Shown here piece by piece: positions 8,683 through 18,187 of a stretch of 64,000 nt of DNA (positions are counted from its first letter, which is position 1; each line of letters opens with the position of its first letter). The position numbers and the translations under genes were made by a program. The DNA is from Sphingomonas sp. AOB5 (GTDB lineage: Bacteria > Pseudomonadota > Alphaproteobacteria > Sphingomonadales > Sphingomonadaceae), in the NCBI RefSeq assembly GCF_029433115.1, contig NZ_JARNTV010000018.1, positions 1-64,000 of the forward strand. The letters run 5' to 3'. The notes under the pieces were generated by a model. The model ran no database searches. It saw nothing but the letters and a program-made list of their open reading frames with translations, and was not told the DNA's origin.

Positions 8683-11567
8683 CAGAACTTCACGCGGAAG
8701 CCGGCCTGGAAGAAGGTCCCCAGCGTGTCGTAATACTGCCCGTTGGTCGCGATGTTCAGCGTGCTGCTGGGCAGCGGCGGCGGGGCGGTATTGAACACGT
8801 TACGAACGCTGGCGAAGAAGCCGAAATTCTCGGTCACCGTCATGTCCGCGTACAGGTTCAGATAGGTGTAGGCGGGCACGTGGTTGATGTTCGCCGTGGT
8901 GGTGGCGGACGTGTTGAAGGTATTGTCCACCGTGCCGGCCGAGATGAAGTTCATCTGGCTGGTGAGCGAGAAGCCGCCGACGCGATAGGTCAGCGATCCG
9001 TTGATGCGGGTGCGCGGCGTCGAATAGGTGTTCAGCGTGCTGTTCTCGCCCGCACGGTCGATCGGCGTCGCGCCGGTCCCGGTGTTGACGATGACATGCT
9101 GGGTATAGGTGCCGTTGACCGTCATCTCGATCCGGCCGGGCAGCGAGATGCCCGACAGCGGGAAGCGATAGGCGAGCTGGGCATCGAAGCCCTGGACATG
9201 GACGCCCGCCAGATTCTGCGCGCCCAGCGACAGCGCGGTGGGCGGACCCGCCGGGTTGAAGGTGAAGGCCGAGCAGTAATAGGTGTCGCCGGCATTGCAG
9301 AGGCTGGCGATGCTGGTCGCGGGCAGGGTGGTGATCGCCTGCTTCAGATCGATGTCGTAATAATCGACCGAGACCTTGAAGTTGGGCAGGAAGCGCGGCT
9401 CGAGCACCACGCCGATCGTGTAGGTCTCGGCCTTTTCGGCATCGAGATTGGCATTGCCGATCGACAGGTTGACGGGAATGTTCGCGGTATAGGTGGTGCT
9501 GTTCGCCGGATTGCGGACGCTGACCGAATTGTTGGCGATCGATCCGGGGCTGTACAGTTCGAACAGGGCTGGCGCGCGGATGTCGCGTGAGCGCGTGGCG
9601 CGGAAGCGGATGCCCTCGACCGGCTCATAGCTTGCGCCGATCTTCCACGTCGTCTGGGTATCGACCGTGCTGTAATGCGCGACGCGGATCGCGCCGTTCA
9701 GGTCGAGCGAGCGGCCGATCGCCGAATCCTTCAGCAGCGGCACGATCGCTTCGATATAGCCTTCGGTCACATCGAACTTGCCATGGAATGGCCCTGCATT
9801 GGCGATTTCGAAGCCGCCTGCCGCGCTGATCGCATCGGCGGTGACGGTCTGTTCCTCGCGGCGATATTCGACGCCCGCGCCGATCGAGACCGGGCCTGCC
9901 CAGGTATCGAACAGTTCGCCGCGGATATTGGCGGCGGCGGTGCGCTGTTCATAGACGCTGCGTGCGTGGGCGGTGCCGGTCACATAGCTGATTGCGGCTG
10001 CCGAGGGCGATCCCTCGCCGAACAGGTTGATCGGCACGCAGCCCGCGGCGGCGGTGGGATTGTAGGTCGAGCTGCCGGGCACGAGCGCGCGGCACATGAT
10101 CTGTCCGCCCGAAAACACCGCGTCGGTGGCATAGGTGATGCGCTGGCGGATGCCGTTTCCGGCCGTGGCATTGGTGTAGATGTTCTTGCCCCAGCCGATA
10201 TGGGCATCCCATTTCCAGTTGGCGCCCAGGCTGCCTTCCGCGCCGAAAGCGAGGTGCGGGGTCTTGTTCTCGACGATTGCCGGGCCGTTCTGGCCGCTCG
10301 CCGCGAAATCATAGTTCACGCGGTTGAAGGTGAAGGTGCCGTTGGCGCCCAGCGATGCGGCGATCGCCGGGTACAGGGTCTGCAGATAGGCGTTGTCGCC
10401 GCGGATCGTGCCGCCGGTGATGCGCGAGGGCAGCGGATTCATCTCGGTGCGCAGCATCGAATAGGAGCCGACGAGATAGATGTGCGTATTGGCGGAAACG
10501 TCGAACTGTACCCGCGCATAGGGATCGAAGCGGCGGATGCCGGGGACGAGCGACAGGCCCTTGGCCTGCGACTGGCCCTGGCCGCCGATCATCGCCGTGC
10601 CGCTGACGATCGATCCGGTGACGAACGGGGTGGGTGCGCCGCCATTGGAATGGAATTCATAGTTGCGCAGCGAATATCCCGTCGGCCCGGTGATGAGCAT
10701 GTTGGGCGAGCTGTAGAAATGGACGTTCGGCACGATCAGATTGACCGGCAGGCCGTTGGTCGAAGCCGCCGAGTTCGCGACGATCTGATATTCGCGGGCG
10801 CCCCAGGGGCGGGTGTAGATATCGCCGACCTTGTCGGATTCGGAAAAGTCGACCGCAGCGACGATGTGCAGCCGGTCGTCCATCAGCGAAAGGCCGCCCA
10901 GCGCGCCGACCCGCTTGGTCAGGCCGTCGCCATAGGTCGAGAAGCCGGTCTGGGCGGTGAGCTGGAGGCCGGTATATTGCTTGCGCAGGATGATGTTGAC
11001 CACGCCGGCCACCGCGTCCGAGCCCCACTGCGCGGATGCGCCGCCGGTGATCACTTCGGCACGCTCGACCATCAGCGCGGGGATCTGGTTGAGATCGGGC
11101 GAGACGCCGGTGCCGGTGTTGTTCGCCGGAGCCTGCGGCGTAACGCGGGCGCCATCGACCAGCACCAGCGTGCGGTTCGAGCCGAGGCCGCGAAGATCGG
11201 CGAGGTTGGCGCCGGGCAGCTGGGTGCGGACGCCGTTCGCGCCGGGCGAGATGGTCGGCTTGAATGCGGGAATTTCCTGCAGCACGTCGGCGACGGTGAT
11301 CGACTGGCGCTGCTCGATCGCCGCCGATCCGACGACGGTGGTCGGTGTCGGCGCGCGGAAGCCGCCGGTGCCGGCGCGGCTGGCGGTGACCACGATCTCT
11401 TCATTGGAGGCGGGCTGGGCGGGCGCGTCCTGCTCCGGCTCGGCGGTGGCCGACTCGGTGGCCGGCTCGTCCTGCGACTGTGCCATTGCCGGCGTGCACG
11501 CGAGAAGCGCGATGAGGCTGGTGCCGAATTGCAGCGTGCGCCGCGAGAAAATGGTGCGCGTGGACAT
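8682..11567 (-). CDS. TonB-dependent receptor (copy 2)
   Basis: A 961-residue outer-membrane receptor. The ATG at 11567 has GAGAGGG upstream and begins MSTRTIFSRR followed by a signal peptide ending at PAMAQSQD; the frame extends further upstream without a better site. A plug domain follows EEIVVTASRAG, with LRGLGSNRTLVLVDGAR and GGASAQWGSDAVAGVVN, and the barrel ends in GFRVKF. It resembles the receptor at 3402-6338 throughout the plug. It heads a three-gene operon with an MFS carrier and a TauD-type dioxygenase. Confidence 0.93.
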   Translation of the reverse strand: MSTRTIFSRRTLQFGTSLIALLACTPAMAQSQDEPATESATAEPEQDAPAQPASNEEIVVTASRAGTGGFRAPTPTTVVGSAAIEQRQSITVADVLQEIPAFKPTISPGANGVRTQLPGANLADLRGLGSNRTLVLVDGARVTPQAPANNTGTGVSPDLNQIPALMVERAEVITGGASAQWGSDAVAGVVNIILRKQYTGLQLTAQTGFSTYGDGLTKRVGALGGLSLMDDRLHIVAAVDFSESDKVGDIYTRPWGAREYQIVANSAASTNGLPVNLIVPNVHFYSSPNMLITGPTGYSLRNYEFHSNGGAPTPFVTGSIVSGTAMIGGQGQSQAKGLSLVPGIRRFDPYARVQFDVSANTHIYLVGSYSMLRTEMNPLPSRITGGTIRGDNAYLQTLYPAIAASLGANGTFTFNRVNYDFAASGQNGPAIVENKTPHLAFGAEGSLGANWKWDAHIGWGKNIYTNATAGNGIRQRITYATDAVFSGGQIMCRALVPGSSTYNPTAAAGCVPINLFGEGSPSAAAISYVTGTAHARSVYEQRTAAANIRGELFDTWAGPVSIGAGVEYRREEQTVTADAISAAGGFEIANAGPFHGKFDVTEGYIEAIVPLLKDSAIGRSLDLNGAIRVAHYSTVDTQTTWKIGASYEPVEGIRFRATRSRDIRAPALFELYSPGSIANNSVSVRNPANSTTYTANIPVNLSIGNANLDAEKAETYTIGVVLEPRFLPNFKVSVDYYDIDLKQAITTLPATSIASLCNAGDTYYCSAFTFNPAGPPTALSLGAQNLAGVHVQGFDAQLAYRFPLSGISLPGRIEMTVNGTYTQHVIVNTGTGATPIDRAGENSTLNTYSTPRTRINGSLTYRVGGFSLTSQMNFISAGTVDNTFNTSATTTANINHVPAYTYLNLYADMTVTENFGFFASVRNVFNTAPPPLPSSTLNIATNGQYYDTLGTFFQAGFRVKF

Positions 11568-11843
11568 GATCAACCCTCTCCTGAATGCCGCGGGCCTTAC
11601 CGGCCTCTCTCGGATAATGCGTTCGATGAACAAAAGCTCTAAGGGATGCACATATATCCCTTTCAAAGTGATGGCAACTCGTTTTGCTCAAAAGGGCAGG
11701 TTATTGGCTGAAGGTCGCCTCCCGCCTGTGGTCGCGGCCGCTTTCAGACCGTGGGCCGCAGGTGTCTTCAGCATTTGAAACCTAAAGACTAGACATATGG
11801 ACTAAATGCGATATGGATCGAAGCGAGGTTTGGAGAGACTCAC
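11568..11843. promoter_or_regulatory. Divergent promoter region with inverted repeat
   Basis: This 276-base AT-richer gap separates the minus-strand TonB receptor operon from the plus-strand TauD-type dioxygenase. It contains AAGGGAT (11641-11647) and ATCCCTT (11656-11662), a perfect inverted repeat with an eight-base spacer and a plausible dimeric operator for the receptor operon. A second AT-rich stretch lies near 11780-11815, just upstream of the dioxygenase. I see no gene in it. Confidence 0.45.
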
Positions 11844-12833
11844 ATGACATCGCCCGTATTCCGCGAAATCATCGATCACCCGAATGCATGGACTCCCGAA
11901 GACGGGGTTGAGCGCTTCTGGCGGCAGCTGTCGGAGGCCGAGCTGGCCGCGATCGACGCACTGATTGCGCAGACGCGCGACGTGGATCCGGTGAAGGTGA
12001 CGCGCGAGCAATTCTCCAATTCGGTGATCGATGCGCTGGCGGACGAGATGCGTGAGATCATCCTGAACGGGGCCGGGCTGGTGATCCTGAAGGGCGTGAC
12101 GCCCGATCGCTACAGCGAAGAGGATATGAAGCGCCTCTATTGGGGGCTTGGCACCCATCTCGGCCGCGGCCTGCCGCAGAGCCGCCAGATGGAGATGCTC
12201 GGGCTGGTCCAGGAGGAAGAGGCCAACCCGATGATCCGCGGCTATCGCAGCTCGGCGGCGCTCGGGATGCATACCGATGCCTTCGAGATTGTCGGCCTGA
12301 TGTGTGTGCGCCGTGCCGAAGAAGGCGGCGAGAGCAGCCTCGCCAGCGCGCTGACCATGCACAACAAGATCTTCGCCGAGCGGCCCGAGCTGCTCGATGC
12401 GCTCTATGAGGGTTATTATTTCGTGCTGCAGGAATTGCAGTTCACCGACCGGCCGACCACCGATGCGAAGATCCCGGTCTTCTCGAACAAGGACGGCGTG
12501 GTCAGCGTGAACGCAGCGAGCAGCTATATGCGCCACGCCGCTGAACTGCGGAAGGAGCCGTTCCCCGCCGATCTCGACGAAGCGCTCAAATTCTTCGACG
12601 AGATCGCCAATCGCGAGGATGTCCGCGCCGAGTTCCTGCTCGACGATGGCGATGTGATGCTGTGGAACAACTATACCCATCTCCACTCGCGCCGGGCGTT
12701 CCGGAACTCGACCGAGCGCAAGCGGCTGCTGCTTCGCCTGTGGCTCGAGGTCGAGAATGGCCGCGACGTGCAGCCCGATTATGCGTTGCGCGGACGCTCT
12801 TTCCGCTGGATCAACGAGCAGGTTCCGGCCTGA
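11844..12833 (+). CDS. TauD/TfdA-family dioxygenase (divergent type)
   Basis: A 329-residue Fe(II)/2-oxoglutarate-type oxygenase. H143 and D145 in LGMHTDAF form the first half of the iron site. H281 in THLHSRRAF, followed by the arginine-rich RLLLRLWLE, supplies the distal part. It belongs to the TfdA/gamma-butyrobetaine-hydroxylase-like branch, not the compact TauD branch represented by the copies at 6497 and 23932, so it probably acts on a different substrate. It begins after GAGAG and is followed 19 bases later by an ABC binding protein on the same strand, which suggests that the imported compound or its product is the substrate. Confidence 0.87.
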   Translation: MTSPVFREIIDHPNAWTPEDGVERFWRQLSEAELAAIDALIAQTRDVDPVKVTREQFSNSVIDALADEMREIILNGAGLVILKGVTPDRYSEEDMKRLYWGLGTHLGRGLPQSRQMEMLGLVQEEEANPMIRGYRSSAALGMHTDAFEIVGLMCVRRAEEGGESSLASALTMHNKIFAERPELLDALYEGYYFVLQELQFTDRPTTDAKIPVFSNKDGVVSVNAASSYMRHAAELRKEPFPADLDEALKFFDEIANREDVRAEFLLDDGDVMLWNNYTHLHSRRAFRNSTERKRLLLRLWLEVENGRDVQPDYALRGRSFRWINEQVPA

Positions 12834-12852
12834 TCCCTTCGGATCGGCCGCT

Positions 12853-14403
12853 ATGCATGGGGATATCGTGACTCAGCCCATCTTCGATCGCCGTCAGCTG
12901 ATCGGCATGGCGGCGGGATCGCTGGGGCTGGCGGCGCTCGGCGGCTGCGTGCGCCGCAGCGACGGGCGTTTCGTCGTCGCGATGAACCAGGCGCCGCCTG
13001 CGCTCGATTATGCGCTGGCCGGCGGTGCGGCGAACATCGCCAAGCCGCTGTTCGAGAATATCGTCGAGCCGCTGCTCGGCCGCGCCCTGGACGGACGGAT
13101 CGTCCCGCAGCTGGGCGACTATACCCTCTCGCCCGACCTCAAGATCGCGCATTTCACCATTCGGAAGGGCGTGAAATTCCACGACGGGTCGCCGTTCGAC
13201 GCCGGCGACGTGAAGTTCAGCCATGAGCGGATGAAGCGGCTGATGCCGATCTATCGCGCGCGCACCCGGGGCGTGACCAAGGTGGAGGTGATCGACGAGC
13301 ATCGCGTCGATTTCCACTTCAAGGACAATGCGCTCACCTTCGTCCGCAACGCGTTCCTCTACATCTATTCGCGGCGCTATCACGAGCGGGTGGGCGAGGC
13401 CGAGGCGGCGCACCGTCTGAACGGCACCGGCCCCTATCGCATGGCCGAGCATCGCCAGTTCCAGTTCGTCGATCTGGAAGCACATGAGGGCTATTGGGGC
13501 GGTGCGCCGGCGATCAAGAAGGCGCGGATGATGTTCGTGCCGGAGGATATGACGCGCGTCTCGATGCTGCGCTCGGGCGAAGCGGACATGGTGATGGCAG
13601 TGCCCTTCTCGATGGTGCCGATGCTGCAAAAGGCGGGGTTCGGGATTGCGCGGGCGGACATGCATCCGACGTTCAGCGTGCGGTTTCAGCTCGCCAACCG
13701 CAACACGCCTTGGGCCGACCGGCGCGTGCGCCTCGCCATTGCCCATGCCATCGATTCCAATGCGATCATCAACGGCGTGTTCGCGGGCATCCCCCGCCAC
13801 TATGCCGGCTTCGCGCCGGGCGAACCGGGATACGATCCCGCGCTACAGCCCTATGCCTATGATCCGGCACTTGCGCGCAAATTGCTGGCCGAGGCGGGGC
13901 ATCCGAACGGCTTTGCCATGCCGCTCGTCTACTGGACCAACGCCTATTACGGCATGCGCGAAACGACCGAGGCGGTGGTGCTGTACCTGCGCGCGATCGG
14001 CATCGACTGCCAGGTCTCGGGCATCGACGCCGCGCAGGGGCTGGAGATGAACCGCGAGGCGGCGAAGGATCCGAACGCCCGGCTCGTCACCATCGCGCCC
14101 TCGCTGCTCGCCAGCTATGGCGAACCGTCCGAGGCGATGCGGCAGGGCTATACCAGCGGATCGCCCTATTCCTGGTACAACGACAAGGGCTTCGACGCGA
14201 TGGTGAAGCGGGCCGCGACGTCCGCCGACCCGGCCGATTACGACGCCGCGCTGCGCGCCTGTGCCCGCAAGATCCATGACGACATGCCGATCATTCCGGT
14301 GTGGAACAATGTCGCGCTCTACATGATGCGCCCGGGCGTCGGCTTCACGCCGACCGCGCGGGACATTCCCGGGATGAGCGTCCGCAACGTCAGTATCGCC
14401 TAA
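12853..14403 (+). CDS. ABC transporter substrate-binding protein, family 5 (peptide/nickel type)
   Basis: A 516-residue binding protein of the DppA/OppA/NikA family (SBP_bac_5). The N-terminus has DRRQLIG followed by a hydrophobic stretch ending in LGGC, which looks like a Tat-type lipoprotein signal with lipobox. The middle shows GVKFHDGSPFDAGDVKFS, diagnostic for the family. The ATG at 12853 is used; a GTG at 12868, six bases after GGGG, is an alternative. The matching permeases and ATPases lie on the opposite strand immediately downstream, and the two stop codons overlap (CTAA). The family also imports opines, oligosaccharides and aromatic conjugates, so peptide uptake is not implied. Confidence 0.9.
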   Translation: MHGDIVTQPIFDRRQLIGMAAGSLGLAALGGCVRRSDGRFVVAMNQAPPALDYALAGGAANIAKPLFENIVEPLLGRALDGRIVPQLGDYTLSPDLKIAHFTIRKGVKFHDGSPFDAGDVKFSHERMKRLMPIYRARTRGVTKVEVIDEHRVDFHFKDNALTFVRNAFLYIYSRRYHERVGEAEAAHRLNGTGPYRMAEHRQFQFVDLEAHEGYWGGAPAIKKARMMFVPEDMTRVSMLRSGEADMVMAVPFSMVPMLQKAGFGIARADMHPTFSVRFQLANRNTPWADRRVRLAIAHAIDSNAIINGVFAGIPRHYAGFAPGEPGYDPALQPYAYDPALARKLLAEAGHPNGFAMPLVYWTNAYYGMRETTEAVVLYLRAIGIDCQVSGIDAAQGLEMNREAAKDPNARLVTIAPSLLASYGEPSEAMRQGYTSGSPYSWYNDKGFDAMVKRAATSADPADYDAALRACARKIHDDMPIIPVWNNVALYMMRPGVGFTPTARDIPGMSVRNVSIA

Positions 14404-15380
14404 GCGGCGGCAGGCTCCGCGAAGTGGCAGGCAGCGGTGCTGCCCGTCACCGTCTTCACCACCGGCGGCACACTGATCGCGCAGACCGGCTGCGCGTTCG
14501 GGCAGCGGGTGCGGAACACGCAGCCCGAGGGCGGATCGATCGGCGACGGCAGGGGGCCGAACAGGCGAATGCGCTCGCGCCTGCGGTCGGGATGCGGCGG
14601 CAGCACCGAGGACAACAGTGCCTTCGTATACGGATGCTGCGGCGTCTCCATCACCTGCGCGGTGGTGCCGCGCTCGACGATCTTGCCGAGATACATCACC
14701 GCCACGTTGGACGACATGTGCTGCACCACCTCGAGATCGTGCGAGATCAGCAGATAGGTGAGGCCGAACCGCTCCTGCAGGTCGCTGAGCAGATTGAGGA
14801 TCTGCGCGCGGATCGAAACGTCGAGCGCCGACACCGGCTCGTCGAGGATCAGAAGCCGGGGCTGGAGCGCGAGTCCGCGGGCGATGGCGATACGCTGCCG
14901 CTGGCCGCCGCTGAATTCGTGCGGGAGGCGATCCGCGGCATTGGCGGGCAGGCCCACCACGCGGATCAGTTCCGCCACCCGCGCCGCGATCTCCGCACGC
15001 GAGGATTCGCTCGCCGCCACCAGCGGCTCGGCGATCGCCTGGAATACGGTGCGGCGCGGATTGAGCGAGCTGTACGGGTCCTGGAACACCGCCTGCACCT
15101 GCCGCCGATATTTGCCCAGCGCCTTGCCACGCGCGGCCTGCACGTCCTCGCCATCGAAGCGGATCTGGCCGCCGGTCGGGTTCTCCAGCCGCAGCAGCAG
15201 CTTCGCGGTGGTCGATTTGCCGCAACCGGATTCGCCGATCAGCCCCAGCGTCTCCCCTTCGGGCACGGCGAAATCAACCCCGTCGACCGAACGCGCGACC
15301 GGGTGCGGCCGCTGGAACAGCTTGCCGGGCACGCGATAATGTTTCTTCAGCTCGATCGCTTCGAGCAGCGGCCGGGTCAT
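14400..15380 (-). CDS. ABC transporter ATP-binding protein, OppF/DppF type
   Basis: A 326-residue ATPase of the peptide/nickel importer family. Walker A is GESGCGKST (49-57), the signature SGGQ is at 157-160, and Walker B LLILDEP is at 176-182. The C-terminal oligopeptide-transporter extension with its cysteine cluster ([14 protein letters not shown]) is present; in homologues this region can hold an iron-sulfur cluster. The ATG at 15380 overlaps the OppD-type stop by four bases. It is the last gene of the operon and pairs with the OppD-type subunit to power the importer. Confidence 0.92.
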   Translation of the reverse strand: MTRPLLEAIELKKHYRVPGKLFQRPHPVARSVDGVDFAVPEGETLGLIGESGCGKSTTAKLLLRLENPTGGQIRFDGEDVQAARGKALGKYRRQVQAVFQDPYSSLNPRRTVFQAIAEPLVAASESSRAEIAARVAELIRVVGLPANAADRLPHEFSGGQRQRIAIARGLALQPRLLILDEPVSALDVSIRAQILNLLSDLQERFGLTYLLISHDLEVVQHMSSNVAVMYLGKIVERGTTAQVMETPQHPYTKALLSSVLPPHPDRRRERIRLFGPLPSPIDPPSGCVFRTRCPNAQPVCAISVPPVVKTVTGSTAACHFAEPAAA

Positions 15381-16360
15381 GCTTCGTCCGTCCTCCAGCA
15401 GCGCGAATAATGGCCCGGACCCGCCTCGATCGGCGGCGGCGTCTCTTCGCGGCAAAGCGGCAATACCTTGGGGCAGCGTGGCGCGAACGGGCAGCCCTGG
15501 GGCCGTGCTGCGACGTCCGGGGGCGAACCCTCGATCGTCTGCAGCCGGTGCGTGCTGCCGCCTTCGCGCGGGACTGCCGCGAGCAAGGCCTGGGTATAGG
15601 GGTGGCGCGGATCGTCGAAGATCGCGCGGATCGGCCCCTGTTCGGCAACGAGGCCGGCGTACATCACCAGCACGCGATCGGCGAGGCGGGCGGTCACGCC
15701 GAAATCATGGGTGACCACGATCATCGCCAGATTGCGCTGTTCCTGAAGGTCGGCCAGCACGTCGAGAAATTGCGCCTGTGCGGTGGGGTCCAGCGCAGTG
15801 GTCGGCTCGTCGGCGATCAGCAGCTGCGGATCGCACGACATGGCGATGGCGCCGACCATTCGTTGCAACATGCCCCCGCTCATCTGGTGCGGATATTGGC
15901 CGAGCCGGGTCTTCGCCGCGGGGATGCCGACCAGCTCGAGCAGCTCGAGCTGCCGTGCCTCCAGCGCTTCGCCTTCGAGGCCCTTGTGCGTGCGAAGCCC
16001 CTCGGCAAGCTGGTTGCCGATGGTGAAGAGTGGATCCATCGCCACCATCGGATCCTGCATGATCATCGCGATGCGCGATCCGCGGATCTTGCGGAGTTCC
16101 TCCTCGTCGAGTGCTTCGAGATCGATCCCGTCGAAATCGAGCTGGGCGGAGACCGTGCGGCCGCCGCGCGGCAGCAGGCCCATCAGTGCCAGTGCCATCG
16201 TCGATTTGCCGCAGCCGGATTCGCCGACGATGCCCAGTGTCTCGCCGCGATCCAGCGTGAAGCTGACGCCGTCGACGATGTGCAGGTCGCGCGTGCCGTC
16301 GCGGCTGCGCAGATGGACGTGCAGGTCCTCGACCTCCAGCAGGGGACGGGCGTCACTCAT
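15377..16360 (-). CDS. ABC transporter ATP-binding protein, OppD/DppD type
   Basis: A 327-residue ATPase with Walker [10 protein letters not shown] at residues 46-54, a signature region reading MSGGMLQR, Walker B LLIADEP and the C-terminal cysteine-containing CPFAPRCPKVLPLC. The start at 16360 overlaps the upstream permease gene by eight bases; the frame extends to 16405 but would then overlap the permease more deeply. Together with the OppF-type partner it forms the heterodimeric ATPase of the importer encoded at 14400-18187. Confidence 0.92.
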   Translation of the reverse strand: MSDARPLLEVEDLHVHLRSRDGTRDLHIVDGVSFTLDRGETLGIVGESGCGKSTMALALMGLLPRGGRTVSAQLDFDGIDLEALDEEELRKIRGSRIAMIMQDPMVAMDPLFTIGNQLAEGLRTHKGLEGEALEARQLELLELVGIPAAKTRLGQYPHQMSGGMLQRMVGAIAMSCDPQLLIADEPTTALDPTAQAQFLDVLADLQEQRNLAMIVVTHDFGVTARLADRVLVMYAGLVAEQGPIRAIFDDPRHPYTQALLAAVPREGGSTHRLQTIEGSPPDVAARPQGCPFAPRCPKVLPLCREETPPPIEAGPGHYSRCWRTDEA

Positions 16361-17270
16361 AGCGGATCCGCGGATCGATGATGCCGAACAGCATGTCGAC
16401 GGCAAGGTTGAGCAGCACAGTGACTACCGAAACGAACAGCGCGCCCGCCTGGATCACCGGGAAATCGCGCGAGGCCAACGCCTCGACCATCAGTCGGCCG
16501 ACGCCGGGCCAGTTGAACACCGTCTCGATGATGACGGTGCCCGCGAGCAGGTAGCCGAGCTGGATGCCGAGCAGCGCGACGACGGGGATCGCCGCGTTGC
16601 GCAGGGCATGTTTCCAGACGATCGTGCGGCGCGAGATGCCGCGGCTGCGCAGGAACTTCACATAATCGGCGCTCAGCGTTTCGAGCATCGAGGATCGGGT
16701 GAGGCGCAATGTCGTCGCGATCGATCCGATGGCGATGGCCAGCATAGGCAGGATCATCGATTCAAGGCTCAGCCGTCCGCTGCTCGGCAGCCATTGCAGC
16801 TGGATCGAGAAGAACAGGATCAGCATCATGCCGATCCAGAAGGGCGGCGCGGAATCGGCGAGGATCGCACCGCCGCGCAAGCCGCGGTCGAGCCAGGTCC
16901 CGCGATTGAGCGCCGCGACGACGCCCAGCGCGATCCCCGCGACCTTGGCCAGCACGAAGGCGGACAGGGCCAGCTGCAGCGTCGCCGGCACCACTTGCAG
17001 CACCAGCGGCAGCGCCGGTTCGCCATAGCGTAGCGAGATACCGAAATCGCCCTGCAGCGCATGCATCGCGTAACGCAGATACTGGATCCAATAGGCCTGA
17101 TCGAGGCCGAGCTCGGCGCGCAGCGCCGCGACTTCGGCCGCGCTGGCATCCTCGGGCAGCATGTGCAGTGTCGGATCGCCGGAGAGGCGCGCAGCGATGA
17201 AGACGAGGATCGAGATGCCGATGATCGTCACCACGGCGCGCCCGAGGCGGCGGAGGAAATAGTTGAGCAT
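16353..17270 (-). CDS. ABC transporter permease, OppB/DppB type
   Basis: A 305-residue inner-membrane permease with six predicted membrane segments. The N-terminus MLNYFLRRLGRA followed by a membrane span and LSGDPT is characteristic of the DppB family. The EAA-loop region reads SADYVKFLRSRGISRRTI, and a conserved FNWPGVGRL motif follows. Its ATG shares bases with the stop of the neighbouring OppC-type permease (TGATG). It forms the membrane channel together with that protein. Confidence 0.92.
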   Translation of the reverse strand: MLNYFLRRLGRAVVTIIGISILVFIAARLSGDPTLHMLPEDASAAEVAALRAELGLDQAYWIQYLRYAMHALQGDFGISLRYGEPALPLVLQVVPATLQLALSAFVLAKVAGIALGVVAALNRGTWLDRGLRGGAILADSAPPFWIGMMLILFFSIQLQWLPSSGRLSLESMILPMLAIAIGSIATTLRLTRSSMLETLSADYVKFLRSRGISRRTIVWKHALRNAAIPVVALLGIQLGYLLAGTVIIETVFNWPGVGRLMVEALASRDFPVIQAGALFVSVVTVLLNLAVDMLFGIIDPRIRYE

Positions 17271-18187
17271 CAGATCTGGCTCGTCCGCGAATCGAGCGCA
17301 TCGCGCACCCAGTCACCGAGCAGGCTCGACCCCAGCACAGTGAGGGTGATGGCGAGGCCGGGCATGGTCGGGATCCACCATGCGGTCGCAAGGAAGTTGC
17401 GGCCCTGTGAAACCATCAGCCCCCAGGCGCTATAGGGCGGCTGCACGCCGAGGCCGAGAAAGCTGATCCCTGCCTCGGTGGTGATCGCCCGGCCGATCTG
17501 GATGGTGAAGAGCACCACGCAGGTGGCGAGCAGATTGGGCAGGATGTGGCGGGTGATGATCCAGAAATCGCCGCAGTTCGCGACGCGGGCGAGGGCGACA
17601 TAGCCTCTTTCACGAAGCGTCAGCGTCTGGCCGCGCACGACGCGGGCGAAGCTGGCCCAGAACAGCAGCACGATGCTGACCACGATGGTGGTGAGGCCCC
17701 CGCCCAGCGCCGCGCCGAGCAGGATGATCATCAAGGTGGCGGGGATCGACATCTTCACATCGACCAGCTGCATCAGCAGCGAATCCACCCGGCCGCCATA
17801 ATAGCCCGCGACCAGCCCGATGGTGATGCCGATCAGGGCGGAGCCGACCGTGCCGACCAAAGCCACAACCAGCGAGACCCGCGCGCCTTCGATCAATGTG
17901 CTGACGATATCCCGTCCGAACGCATCGGTGCCGAGCAGGTGGCTCCAGCTGCCGCCTTCGAGCCAGGCCGGGGGCTGTTGGACATGGGTCAGGTCGATCC
18001 CCGCCGGATCATAGGGCCAGAGCCATGGGCCGAAGATGCCGAAGACGAAGAGCGGTGCGAGCAGCAGGATCGGCAGCCAGGGCAGCTTGCGCGCCTTGGC
18101 CACCCATGCGCGGCGCGACGGCACGACAGCCACCGCGGGCGGATCGACTGCGATCAGCTGGGGTGGGGGCGGGGACTCGCTCACCAT
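17270..18187 (-). CDS. ABC transporter permease, OppC/DppC type
   Basis: A 305-residue permease with a cytoplasmic N-terminus of about 35 residues, a first membrane span, then HLLGTDAFGRDIVS, the conserved periplasmic motif of DppC-type permeases. The EAA-loop region contains RERGYVALARV. It partners with the DppB-type permease. Its start overlaps the end of the enolase-superfamily gene by seven bases, tying the transporter to that enzyme in one operon. Confidence 0.92.
   Translation of the reverse strand: MVSESPPPPQLIAVDPPAVAVVPSRRAWVAKARKLPWLPILLLAPLFVFGIFGPWLWPYDPAGIDLTHVQQPPAWLEGGSWSHLLGTDAFGRDIVSTLIEGARVSLVVALVGTVGSALIGITIGLVAGYYGGRVDSLLMQLVDVKMSIPATLMIILLGAALGGGLTTIVVSIVLLFWASFARVVRGQTLTLRERGYVALARVANCGDFWIITRHILPNLLATCVVLFTIQIGRAITTEAGISFLGLGVQPPYSAWGLMVSQGRNFLATAWWIPTMPGLAITLTVLGSSLLGDWVRDALDSRTSQI

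Noticed and set aside
9675..11642. A 655-residue frame on the plus strand opposite a TonB receptor
   Set aside because: It is antisense to a clear receptor gene, has low-complexity arginine, alanine and glycine content and matches no family. Long antisense frames are expected at this GC content.
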